A stretch of DNA of 64,000 bases from Paralithodes platypus (Eukaryota; Arthropoda; Malacostraca; Decapoda; Lithodidae): assembly GCA_032716605.1 (NCBI GenBank), contig CM064530.1, forward strand, positions 6,232,991 to 6,296,990. Reading direction: 5' to 3'. The notes under the pieces are model-generated. The model did no database searches, was not told the origin of the DNA, and saw only the letters and a list, made by a program, of their open reading frames with translations. This document shows positions 30,401 through 38,959 of this stretch, one piece after another (within the stretch, counting starts at the first letter, position 1; each line of letters opens with the position of its first letter). The position numbers and the translations under genes are program-made.

Positions 30401-33400
30401 GCACCCTATCAAAGGCCTTCTCCAGATCTACAAACACAAAGTAAAGATCCTTGCCTTTTAGTAAGTATCTTTTCTGTATCTGCCTGACTATGAAGATAGC
30501 ATCGGTTGTACCCCGTCCTGGCATAAAACCAAACTGCATATCAGCAATAGAGATGCTTTGCCTGATCAAACCCTCAAGGACTCTCTCACAGACCTTCATG
30601 ATTTGGTCAAGCATTTTCAGGCCCCTATAATTTCCTCTATCTAGCACATCCCCTTTTCCTTTGTATATATTCACTATCACACTTTTGAGCCAATCCTCTG
30701 AGATTTTCTCATCCTTAATAATGGTGTTTATCAACTCAGTAACTAAGTTTACACCAGTCTCCCCTGAGGCTTTTATCATCTCAGCGACAATGCCAGAGCA
30801 ACCTGGAGCTTTACCGTCCTTCATTTTATTGATTGCGTCGCTCACTACAGCTGGTGCTATCAAAGGAGGGGGCTCAGATATTGGTTTTTCGATACTAAGG
30901 TGTTCCTTATCCCATTCAAACTCTACATTTAGCAATCATTCATAGTGTGCCTTCCATGCTTCTCTGATTTCATTTTCTGCATACACAATCTTCCCATTAT
31001 CATTTCTATCACACCTATAATATCCCTACTGTCATTTTTAACTCGCCTAGCTAGGTTGAAGATCCCATTGGGATTGTCAGTGTTACACACTTGTTCGAGG
31101 ACCAGGTCCTTAATGCGATTTTTAGCATTGTAAATAACTCTTTTGGCATACACAGAACAGATGAACAGAAGTGATCATAAAAATAGTGTTACTGGTCTGC
31201 TGAACTATCCCTGCAGCTGATATGGTGGACTCCCTCTAGACCACTAACGAAGAAGGGCCTACTGGGGTGCTAGCAGGCCTCTGATCTAGTAGGGTCAAAA
31301 CTACCAATCTTAGAGTACGTACTTTTCTGCCATGTGCTGTAAATCAAAGCATTTAAACTACAACATAGAGGTTAGATATTGAACATTAATAAAAACACAT
31401 TCTAGTGAAAAAACAAATAAACTTGACTCACTTCTGCCAGAGAGGTTAGATGTGGCAAGCTCTTCCTTGGTGAAGAGATAGTCCAGCAGAGTGAGGGCCA
31501 TCTTCTCAGCTGTGATGCAGGTCGAGTTGATGTGTAACAAGTTCCTGGCAGATAGACAGTCTTACTACGGTATCTATTTGTATCACCTCTTGACTAAGAA
31601 AGGTATTTTCTAACCTTAATCAAATTGTCTAATGCTAGCAAAAAATAACAAGAGCACCGCAAACGGGTGCATAATACGGCCGTGAGCAAGACCTGTCGCA
31701 TTATATTTTAGCTACCATATATCCTTTCTAAGCTTCATAAAATTGTTTAAATGCACAGCTGAAATATAATACAAAAAGACATAGCTGGTAGTGTAAGGGT
31801 TAATAAATCTATCTATTCCACCTTGAACCTACTGTGGTGTGATGGGACAGCGGACCCTGAGTGTGGGGTGTGTGGGGTCCCCAAGCCAGGACCCGTGGGG
31901 GAACTCCTCCTCCGAGTTCAGTGATATAATGTTCATGTGGTGGCTGCTGTCAGAGTCCTGTACGATGATTGGAGCGCTACCCATTTCAATTGCCATCTCC
32001 ATTGGACTGAAAACAAAATAATTATGGTTATAATTGCCTAGCTTTGAACATGATATAAATTATGTTGATATCCATATTATTAACCTTTAGAAATTTACAT
32101 TACTTTCATTTGTTTGGTAACCTTAATGATGAACTGTATTAGGTACAGTACAGTAGATTAGTAGCTAGTGTTTATTGCTTACCCTAAATGGATGTTTCAA
32201 TCATAAATCATTATGAATTTAGTAGAGCTAAAATTCAAGTAAACAATATCATGCCCACATATCTTTGCCATCAACCCCCCCTGGGGGTTAGGGAATAGAA
32301 TATGCCCCACGTGCCTTCTGCGTGTCGTAAGAGGCGACTAAAGAGGTTGGGTCGGTGGGCTTGCGACCCCCACCCGGAAAAAATATCTAAGCAAAGAAAA
32401 ACGAACGAACAGCCTCGGATGCGGACGGAACCAACGTTGACGAACCACGACCGACTAAGGACATGCCTTCGGACATTCTGAGAATGGCTACGTGGAATGT
32501 TAGTGGCATGAATGATGGAACAAAAGAGAGAGAGGTTCTGGAAGTGTTAGTGAATGCCCGGCTGGATGTATGTGGAATGACAGAGACCAAATGGAAAGGT
32601 TCAGATGTGCGAGAATGGGAATGTGGAATGGGTGTGTGTGCTGGAGTGAGTGAAGGAACAGCGAGAGAAGGTGCATGTTTGTTTGTAAGTAGCAAATGGA
32701 AGGAATGTGTAAGAGAGTATGGGTCTGTGGGTTCAAGGATTGTGTGGGTGAGAATGAAAGTAGGAATACAAACGTGGGTGATTGTATGCGTGTATGCCCC
32801 GACAGAGGATATACTTGAAAGAAAGAAAGAGGAGTTCTGGATGAATGTGGAGGCGTGCCTGGAGAAGTTTGACAAGAACGAAAGAATATTTCTGATTGGG
32901 GATATGAATGGTAAGGTGGGTGATAGGAAAGTTGAGGGAGTGGTGGGAGGGTGGGGGGTACCATCAGAGGTGAATGGGAATGGTAGTGCACTTGTGGACG
33001 TATGTGTGGGAAGGAGGCTGTGGATAGCCAACACCTTCTTCCGACACAGAATGATCCACAGGTACACGTGGAAACGGATGTTGACGATGAAAGATAAGAC
33101 AGTGGTGGAACGAAAGTCATTGATTGATTATGTATGTGGATGAACGAATGAAGAAATCTGTGATGGATGCTAGGGTGTATAGGGGTATTGGAGGGGGTCT
33201 GTCTGATCATTATGTAGTGGTAGCTAAGGTTAGGATACAAAAGAAGTGGGTGAGGAGAGCGGGAGGGAGGCGAGAGGAGGGTGGAATGGTGAGGAGGGTG
33301 GAGAGGTTGCAGGAGGAGGAAGTCAGGGAGGAGTACAGGAGAGCAGTGGAAAGACGACTAGGTGGGTTCGACCTGGAAGTTATGGAGGAAGTGGAGGAGA

Positions 33401-36400
33401 TGAGCAAGGTGTTTAAGGATGAGATCTGTGCAGCATGTGAGGAGGTGTGTGGAGTGAGGAGAAGAGGGAGGGGAGTGAAAGGTACAGCATGGTGGACAGA
33501 AGAGGTAAGAATAGCTGTGGAAGAAAAGAAGAAAGCATATAGAGTGTGGTTGGGTAGTAGAGGGAATGAAGATTCCGAGAGACAGAAACGAGCGAGGTAC
33601 GTGGAGAGTAAGAGGGTGGTGAAGAGAGTAGTGAAGGAAAGTAAGAGAAGAGTAGATGAGGAATTTGGAAGGAATCTGAGTGTAAAATGGAGGGAGAGTA
33701 AGAAACTGTTCTGGAAAGAAGTCAAGAAAGTTAGGGAAGGTAGCAAGGGAAACAGTAAGGGTGTGAAAGATAAGAATGGGAGAATGCTAGCCGAGAAGCA
33801 AGAGAGAGTCGAAAGATGGAGGGAGTACTTCAGTGAGTTGCTAAATGAAAGGAATGAAGAGCCAGCAAACATAGCTGGATATGGTATGGGAGGGAGAAGA
33901 AGAGAAGTAGTGGAGGAGGAGGTGGGGATCAGGAGGTCAGAAGTGTGGGAAGCCATGAAAAGAGTGAAGTTGGGGAAAGCACCAGGAACAGATGGAGTGT
34001 GTGGGGAAATGTTGAGGTATGGTGGTGAGATAGTGATAGAATGGGTATGGAAAATGTGCAAACTAGCATGGGAGAAGGGGAGTGCACCCGATGACTGGAA
34101 GACTGGCATAATAGTCCCCCTATATAAGGGCAAAGGGGAAAGAGGAGTGTGTGGTAACCACCGAGGAATATGTCTTCTAAGCGTAGTAGGGAAGGTATAC
34201 AGTAGGGTAGTGATTGAGAGAGTGAGAGTGAGAACGGAGAAATGGATAGGCGACGAGCAGGGAGGTTTTAGGAAGGGAAGAGGATGTGTAGATCAGATTT
34301 TTACCCTGAATTGCGTTGTGGAGAAGTATCTGGAGAAGAAACAAAAGGTGTATGTTGCCTTTATGGACTTGGAGAAGGCCTATGACAGAGTGGATAGAGA
34401 AGGTTTGTGGAAAGTACTTAGAATATACGGAGTAGAGGGCAAGTTGCTGAAAGCAGTGAAGAGCATGTATGAGGGTGCAAAGGCGGCAGTACGTGTGGAG
34501 AGTGAGCAGAGCGAGTTCTTTGACCTGAATGTTGGTTTGAAACAGGGGTGTGATGTCCCCGTGGTTGTTTACTGTATATATGGATGGAGTCATGAAAGAA
34601 ATACTATCAAGAGCAGTGAATGTTGGTGTATCGCTGAAAAGGGAGGGAATTGAGTGGAAGCTACCTATACTGCTGTTTGCGGATGATACAGTTCTGATGA
34701 GTGATAATGAATGGGAGTTGCAGGGTCTGGTAAATGAGTTTGGAACAGTGTGCGAAAAACGGAATTTGAAGGTAAATACGGGGAAGAGCAAGGTTATGGT
34801 CTTCGAAAGGGGTGAAGTCACAGAGTGTGAGGTGAAGCTGAACGGTCAGGCTATGGAGATCGTCAACTCTTTTAAGTATCTGGGCAGTGTGTTGAGTAAA
34901 GATGGGACTATGGATAAGAGGTGCGGGAGAGGGTACAACAGGGGAAGAGGGTTGTAGGAACGCTAAAAGCAGTAACAAGAAATAGGGTGGTCAGTATGGA
35001 AGTGAAGAAGTCCTTGCATGACAGTGTGGTAATCCCGACACTGACTTACGGAAGCGAAGCATGGACGTTGGTTGAGAGACTCAGACCAAGAGTGAGAGCA
35101 GTGGAAATGAATTACTTAAGGAGTGCGTGCGGAGTTACATGGAGGGATAGACAGACTAATGAGGAAGTAAGAAGGAGGTGTGGTGTGGAGGTAGATGTGC
35201 TGGAAAGTGTGAAAAGGAACAACTTGAGATGGTTCGGCCATATGGAACGTATGGAAAGCGAGAGAATGACTAAGAGGGTGTACGAGAGCGAGGTGGAGGG
35301 ACAGAGGGGGAGAGGTAGACCGAATATGAGGTGGAAGGATGGAGTGAGGAACTACATGAACGAAGGCGGTGCTGGTTGGGGGGAGGGGCGTCGACTGACT
35401 GGGGACAGAGGTGCATGGGGGCGGTTCGTTCGTGGCCACCCCTTCGGGGATCACGGCGTCAGGCAATAGATAGAATTGAAGTAAAATTAATGAAGTACAG
35501 TACTGTACAACTACTATCACCCAGCTATGTAAGAGTCTCTTCAGACTTAGTGGTCAAGGTAAACTATTCCATTAGCTACCGGTACTACTACCACTAGTCT
35601 CTCAAATTGGTAAATTAATGAATAAGGAATTTGTATGTATGTATTTAGTCATGCTCATTCCCTTTTCCTTTTTTTTTCTGGGGATGGCCGACTCAAGACG
35701 CCCGAATAGGGACAACACAACAGAAAACAATGAACACACAAAAACAAAATACAAATTCACACACATCTATTGTAGGTCACCCAGGAGACCAGGGTCACCA
35801 AGGTACCGGTACTCACACATTCTGGTCTGGTTGTTTCCCTGTTTGCCTTTCTAGCGTATCAAGCTTGGAGGAGATCCTGTTACAAGTCTGCACCAACACC
35901 GAAACCTTGGTCTCCAGCGAGGTCAGCCGAGTGTTCATACAGGTGCGGATCTCAGACACCTGCGGCACATAGAGTAAAAGGATTAGGATGCATTAGCAAA
36001 TTTATATGTGGTGGGTAAATTAGTATACTATATCGATAAATTAACTATAGTCTGTTTTATTTCAGCTGATGGTAAACTGAATTCCTTAGCAACTGATTTC
36101 TTGATACTTAATGGAAAAATATGAAACTACTATGTCTCTGCGTTGTATTAATGCTAAGTTTTCATAATTAACAACTTATTTCGCTACAAAATCTACATAA
36201 TAGTTAAGTAACCACGCTAGTAACATTGCATTTTACCCTCAGCTGGAAAAAAATAGACTATATAGTCACCACTGCACGATTACAGTAATATAAAATCTGC
36301 TTGTCTTGACTAACGTGACATTTTAACAAACTAGGCCACCTGATCCTGGCGCATCCAATTGGTAGCCCTACCAGGTAATTACAGGTGTCCCTCCCTCATC

Positions 36401-37179
36401 ATCCGATGCCTTGATTTACGATAGGTTTTTAGGTTTTTAGGTGTTTGGGTTTGGATTTTAGCTGGTCCCAGAACACATCCCTATTTACCCCATTAATTCT
36501 AGGGTTTGCTATACGATTTTTCTATTTAAGATTGGATCTTCAGGAACGTAACCCCATCGTAAATCGAGGGAGACCTGTACACAAACTGATATATACTTTC
36601 ATGGATGTACATTGTACAGTAGTTCCTCGAGACTGCTCAAGTAGAATCACCCAAGGGACAACTGTAGATCTTTAAACTTAAGGGGGTAGTGGTTATTTTT
36701 TTGTCTATATATTTGTTCATTCATTTATTTTTTACTTTTCGTGCTAGACCTCCATCAAGATTTAAAAAAAACCTAGACCCACCTTCAAGATAATTTTGTA
36801 CATTTTTCAGTACAAAAATTTCCCAGCCAAAGGCTGGTTCCTCTTAAAATTCAGGCTCGCTCTCGCTCGCCAGAAAAATAAGACACCTAAATGGCACGAT
36901 AGATCTTCAAATTGACAACGAAATGGGACGAAAGGTGTTAAAATCGCTAATATAATGGGTCGAACGTCTTAAATTCTCAAAACTAGGCTAATGGGGCAAA
37001 ATAAGTAAATATGTATGAGAAATAATATGAAATATACCTCTGTGACCAAGTGATGTAGCAGGTCCTGAGTGGTGAGGCGGACATGTTTGACTCGAGGCAG
37101 GGCGGTCAATGGGTCACACTCGTCCTCGCTCTCCTCACCCATCACGCTCAACTTACGCTCCAGCCTGACGCAACCAACA
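24242..37179 (-). CDS. BANP: BANP (SMAR1) orthologue, BEN-domain nuclear protein
   Basis: Eight exons assembled by eye, all GT/AG and phase-consistent: 37038-37179, 35817-35959, 31833-32006, 31432-31544, 28397-28578, 27390-27503, 26014-26136, 24242-24472. From the ATG at 37140-37142 the product is about 394 aa. Order: acidic GEESEDECDPLT N-terminus, coiled coil (VSEIRTCMNTRLTSLETKVS), pre-BEN block NIISLNSEEEFPHGSWLGD, BEN region with AEKMALTLLDYLF and KRQLDPLMIFGIRCHL, basic CRSAWKRRIRGM, acidic tail with a His run and LKTEPD, a possible SUMO site. In vertebrates BANP is a nuclear matrix-associated transcription factor that binds CGCG-containing promoter elements. The Gln-rich vertebrate C-terminus is absent. 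Uncertain points are the true start (exon 1 could continue upstream, entering in phase 2) and the donor of exon 6. Confidence 0.9.
24620..24835 (-). mobile_element. LINE 3'-tail repeat in BANP intron 7
   Basis: It shares CAGGCCCATTCCCCACTTTT, CGGCCGACTCATGACAGCCC and the CACACACATCTAGGTCACCC block with 15045-15215 and 35640-35810. The preceding TTACAAGT repeats and TATG run are its 3' microsatellite on the minus strand. Confidence 0.5.
25225..25300 (+). mobile_element. Pogo/Tigger-like TIR fragment
   Basis: TACAGTCAACCCTCGGCTAT followed by CGCG is the form seen at termini of pogo/Tigger-type mariner relatives. Only one end is visible. Confidence 0.35.
25315..25770 (+). mobile_element. Retroposon related to RTE 5' end, with microsatellite tail
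   Basis: GCATGTCGTAAGAGGCGACT occurs here, at about 41544 and in the 5' leader of the RTE at about 32322. The CATCCTATTTGGTCCATTTC block and about 250 more bp are shared with 41540-41990. Both copies end in long TATG/TGTA microsatellites. Open frames over the tail are artefacts. It lies in BANP intron 7. Confidence 0.55.
26014..26136 (-). CDS. BANP: BANP exon 7
   Basis: Acceptor GTATCCCAG|GTC and donor CCCTCA|GTGAGT, 41 codons. Gln/Glu-rich, with ISQLQDTQEIILSEEQILSQ, reminiscent of the Gln-rich segment after the BEN domain in vertebrates but much shorter. Confidence 0.8.
26334..26587. repeat. 254-bp near-perfect palindrome in BANP intron 6
   Basis: Arms of about 122 bp (TATGTTGTCATCATTGTGGT to TTAGATTAATATC and complement) flank an 8-T loop at 26456-26463, with about two mismatches and one indel. 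Each arm contains a smaller inverted repeat, AGTACCGCT..AGCGGTACT. No flanking target duplication was found. It could be a foldback transposon or a recent inverted duplication. Confidence 0.85.
26675..26855. mobile_element. MITE family F copy
   Basis: GTTTTTAGGTTTGGGTTTTG, ATTTACCCCATTAATTTTAG and CAGGAACGTAACCCAATCGT are shared with 36390-36577. The ends resemble TACAGGTCTCCCTC and its complement, suggesting a Tc1/mariner-like MITE. Confidence 0.5.
27390..27503 (-). CDS. BANP: BANP exon 6
   Basis: Acceptor CTCTTCCAG|GCC. Two in-phase donors are possible, AAA|GTTAGT (chosen) and GAT|GTTAAA 6 nt earlier. It encodes an acidic, low-homology stretch, VTEDISFDFDSLQNSNLDLS. Confidence 0.75.
28160..28362 (-). 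mobile_element. tRNA-like SINE candidate
   Basis: The minus strand reads GCGGGCCGTGGCATGGTCGG and TAGCGTGGCTGACTGCTGAT, resembling a tRNA acceptor/D-arm with an A box. A weak B-box-like GACAGTTAGATCCC follows. It lies 35 bp from BANP exon 5. Confidence 0.4.
28397..28578 (-). CDS. BANP: BANP exon 5, core of BEN domain
   Basis: Acceptor CCCTCCTCAG|GT and donor AGG|GTACAT. It encodes RWNKRQLDPLMIFGIRCHLQ and YKFNLTSKIWHKICQNMDSK, then the basic CRSAWKRRIRG motif. The preceding intron holds the RTE-like LINE copy 3 and the TTAA element. Confidence 0.92.
28645..29132. mobile_element. TTAA-flanked piggyBac-like MITE, 480 bp
   Basis: TTAA flanks both ends (28645-28648 and 29129-29132), and the termini CCCTCCTGGCCCGG and CCGGGCCAGGAGGG are perfect 14-bp inverted repeats. 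Subterminal GTCATTTTAAAATGAC and GTCATTTTGAGAG echo each other. It splits a retroposon tail whose intact counterpart (CTCATTAAGGGG) is at about 24090. No transposase is encoded. TTAA target use is characteristic of the piggyBac superfamily, but attribution is inference. Confidence 0.85.
29150..31155 (-). mobile_element. RTE-like LINE copy 3 with PHD-like finger after the RT
   Basis: The longest copy, in BANP intron 4 and on the same strand as BANP. Translation in order: palm entry KMKDGKAPGCSGIVAEMIK; RT motifs MPGRGTTDAIFI, FVFVDLEKAFDRVPR, GVHQGSVLSPLLF and catalytic FYADDLVLIA; a Cys/His finger CAVCGKGV..CSICRCWVHH..FECIVC; and the C-terminal domain ending AAIRTRD. One in-frame stop (30123-30125) and one frameshift near 30930-30950 disable it; 5' truncated near 31155. 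The 3' tail is a TATG microsatellite (29148-29162). Clade assignment to RTE is by motif resemblance only. Confidence 0.85.
31432..31544 (-). CDS. BANP: BANP exon 4, start of BEN domain
   Basis: Acceptor TATCTGCCAG|G and donor AGAA|GTGAGT. It encodes LLHINSTCITAEKMALTLLD and YLFTKEELATSNLSG, one of the most conserved parts of the family. Confidence 0.92.
31600..31805. mobile_element. MITE family A remnant in BANP intron 3
   Basis: TTAATCAAATTGTCTAATGC and the CCTTTCTAAGCTTCATAAAA block ending GTGTAAGGGTTAA (31803) show a worn family A copy about 30 bp downstream of exon 3 in gene orientation. Confidence 0.45.
31833..32006 (-). CDS. BANP: BANP exon 3, pre-BEN conserved block
   Basis: Acceptor TGTTTTCAG|T and donor CCACA|GTAGGT, placed before an in-frame TAG. 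It carries the family signature SLNSEEEFPHGSWLGD and RVRCPITP. Entry and exit phases (2 and 2) match the neighbours. Confidence 0.9.
32280..35475 (+). mobile_element. Nearly full-length RTE LINE in BANP intron 2
   Basis: It lies antisense to BANP. A leader with CTGCGTGTCGTAAGAGGCGA is followed by an apurinic-like endonuclease domain (LRMATWNVSGMNDG, GMTETKW, FLIGDMNGKV, LSDHYVVV), a basic linker, the RT (GKAPGTDGVCGEMLR, GFRKGRG, AFMDLEKAYDRVDR, catalytic LLFADDTVL) and a C-terminal domain (LTYGSEAWTLVE, NLRWFGHMERM). The frame runs through three shifts, near 33125-33143, 34545 and 34925-34955, so it is inactive. The 3' tail GTGGCCACCCCTTCGGGGAT ends in CAATAGATAG. Large minus-strand ORFs here are shadows. 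Confidence 0.9.
35640..35815 (-). mobile_element. LINE 3'-tail repeat abutting BANP exon 2
   Basis: CATGCTCATTCCCTTTTCCT, GGATGGCCGACTCAAGACGC and the GTCACCCAGGAGACCAGGGT block match 24620-24835. Its edge lies within about 10-20 bp of the exon 2 donor (35816). Confidence 0.5.
35817..35959 (-). CDS. BANP: BANP exon 2, coiled coil
   Basis: Acceptor GCCGCAG|GTG and donor AATGT|GTGAGT. It encodes VSEIRTCMNTRLTSLETKVS and about 27 more residues with a heptad pattern (L..L...V..L), equivalent to the N-terminal coiled coil used for oligomerisation in vertebrate BANP. Exit phase 2. Confidence 0.85.
36390..36577. mobile_element. MITE family F copy
   Basis: TACAGGTGTCCCTCCCTCAT at the left and CGAGGGAGACCTGTA at the right are inverted ends. 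The interior matches 26675-26855. Confidence 0.55.
36678..37010. mobile_element. MITE family B copy next to BANP exon 1
   Basis: It starts TTAAGGGGGTAGTGG and contains TGCTAGACCTCCATCAAGAT, CCAGCCAAAGGCTGG and the GCTCGCTCTCGCTCGCCAG block. The right end is truncated about 25 bp from the exon 1 donor. Confidence 0.65.
37038..37179 (-). CDS. BANP: BANP exon 1 (first coding exon seen)
   Basis: The acceptor CTTCTCTTTCAG ends at 37180 and the donor GAG|GTATAT starts at 37037. The likely start ATG is at 37140-37142 (MGEESEDECDPLTALPRVKH). The open frame continues upstream of it (VGCVRLERKLSV), so an additional 5' coding exon cannot be excluded. Exit phase 0. Confidence 0.8.
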
Positions 37180-37197
37180 CTGAAAGAGAAGCTTGCG

Positions 37198-37436
37198 GTA
37201 AGATCCTGTGTAGCGGGGACTCGGGGAGAACTGTTTTTTAGATGCCTATTTACGGTACTAAGAAACATTGAACAATATCTTTAACCTAACCTAAATGAAC
37301 CTAATCAAGCTAATCTAGTATATTAGTAGACTATTTATGAATGTAAAATGTAATAATACGCTATATGCTATTGTAACATTACCTAATTATTGAGATATAG
37401 GCTAAGTACAGGTCCCCCCGCTACACAGGATTATAC
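37198..37436. mobile_element. MITE family E immediately upstream of BANP exon 1
   Basis: AGATCCTGTGTAGCGGG and CCCGCTACACAGGATTATA are the inverted ends. The near end lies about 19 bp from the exon 1 acceptor, so the branch-point region would fall inside the element. Confidence 0.7.
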
Positions 37437-37490
37437 CGGAAAAACAAGTAGGCCTAGGCCTATGTGGCTATGTCTGCGTTGTTTTTCCAG

Positions 37491-37765
37491 GTAAGATCCT
37501 GTGTAGCGGGAGGAACTGTTTTTGAGATGCCTATTTACTAAGAAACATTGAACAATATCATTAACCTAACCTAACCTAACCTAGTATATTAATGGACTAT
37601 TTATGAATGTAAAATGTAAAAATATGTTGTAACATTACCAAATTATTGAGATATGTGTACAGGTCTACCCGCTACACAGGATTATTGAGATATGTGTACA
37701 GGTCTACCCGCTACACAGGATTATTGAGATATGTGTACAGGTCTACCCGCTACACAGGATTATAC
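37491..37765. mobile_element. MITE family E with its right end amplified in tandem
   Basis: The left end AGATCCTGTGTAGCGGG is followed by a CCTAA run (37563-37583). The right end CCCGCTACACAGGATTATTG is repeated three to four times as a unit of about 39 bp (ATATGTGTACAGGTCTACCC in each). The 91-codon ORF over it is an artefact. Confidence 0.7.
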
Positions 37766-38440
37766 CGTTTTTCCATGACATCATGTATTTATCTCATAAC
37801 TGTGGTTCATTGTACAGTACATTTTCTAGAGTGTCCGAAGTTACCTCCCCGTCCGAAGTTACGTCATGTTACCAGTATATTATCTTACACCACCTCCATA
37901 GAATTAAAGGGAAGGATGTAGCCTAGCATCCGGGCGGACGGTCCGAAGGTCGTCACGTTTACATAGACCGATCGCTCGCGGTTTTGTTCCCATCTATTTT
38001 GACGGCTATTTGTTTCTGTTATTTGCCCCCTGGGCCCCTGCTGACATACATGTCAATAAGCCTACCAAAATCATGAATAGGCTAGGCCTAGCAGTATTTT
38101 CATGCCATGTTCCATCAATCACCATAGGATGATCATGGTAGGCCTACCTTAATTGCCTAGGCCTATATATTTTCTAATTTGTCTTGGAATATTGTTTAAA
38201 AGCCTGGCAAAACAAGGTGATAAGGTGGTAAACAATGTTAATTATTTGCATACGAGTACGGAGCATAAAATAAAATGACCTTACAAGTACTGGTCTATCA
38301 GCGTGGTTGTGTGAAGATAAGACACTAACACGGCCCTCCCTGCTCTTATACCTGTCTATCCTCCAACATCACCCACAGTCAGCCACTTGTCACACTCAGC
38401 CAACATTGGTATACACATGGATCATTCACCCGCGTCAAAA
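37766..38440. other. Unassigned upstream region of BANP
   Basis: No repeat family or exon is recognised. GGCCTA/TAGGCC short repeats are frequent. It could contain a 5' UTR exon or promoter of BANP. Confidence 0.3.
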
Positions 38441-38600
38441 AGCCCACCACAGCATCAGTATACCTCGAAATCTCGCAAAATCCCGTGAAGAGCGAGGTGG
38501 TCTTCACGAATCACAACAAAGATGGCGAGAGAGAGTGGCTGACGTTATTATCGCTACAGGGCAAACCAATGATGATTATAGAGACACACAGAGTGGATAG
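38440..38600 (-). promoter_or_regulatory. Possible BANP promoter or 5' UTR
   Basis: The minus strand reads CTCTCGCCATCTTTG (a YY1/CCAT-type element often found near start sites) and TTTTGCGAGATTTCGAG about 60 bp away. The latter resembles half of the TCTCGCGAGA element bound by vertebrate BANP but lacks its central CGCG. It sits about 1.3 kb upstream of exon 1. Speculative. Confidence 0.2.
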
Positions 38601-38959
38601 TGAGATTGTACTGTGACCTAGAGCTATATTACTACGTTATCTCTGATTGTATATCCATGTTTTAATAATTAGGTATCTAGCTAAATGTTTTCTAATCAAT
38701 ATAAACAACTTGGATAGGAAGCCGATCCAATGGTGTGGTGAAATAGCCTGTCGCCAATTTAATAAAAACCTAATTTCCCTTAAAGACTTGCTACAGTAGT
38801 AGTAGTCTTAAAGTTATTATATCATAGTTATGATGCTTTTAAAGGGCATGCAGAACAATGAATCAAAATGAAAACATGGCAAACATTAGAGGGTCATCAA
38901 AGAAAACTGTATTTCATGGGTAACCATTATAGTATTGTTCTGTCTGGATTCAGTTTAGT

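Noticed and set aside
32387..34133. Large minus-strand ORFs (226, 246 and 307 codons)
   Set aside because: They lie opposite a clear RTE endonuclease/RT frame. Their Ser/Leu/Pro-rich composition is the antisense of the Lys/Glu/Arg-rich LINE protein.
38307..38600. 97-codon plus ORF upstream of BANP
   Set aside because: No domain or splice evidence. The region is better treated as possible BANP promoter or UTR on the other strand.
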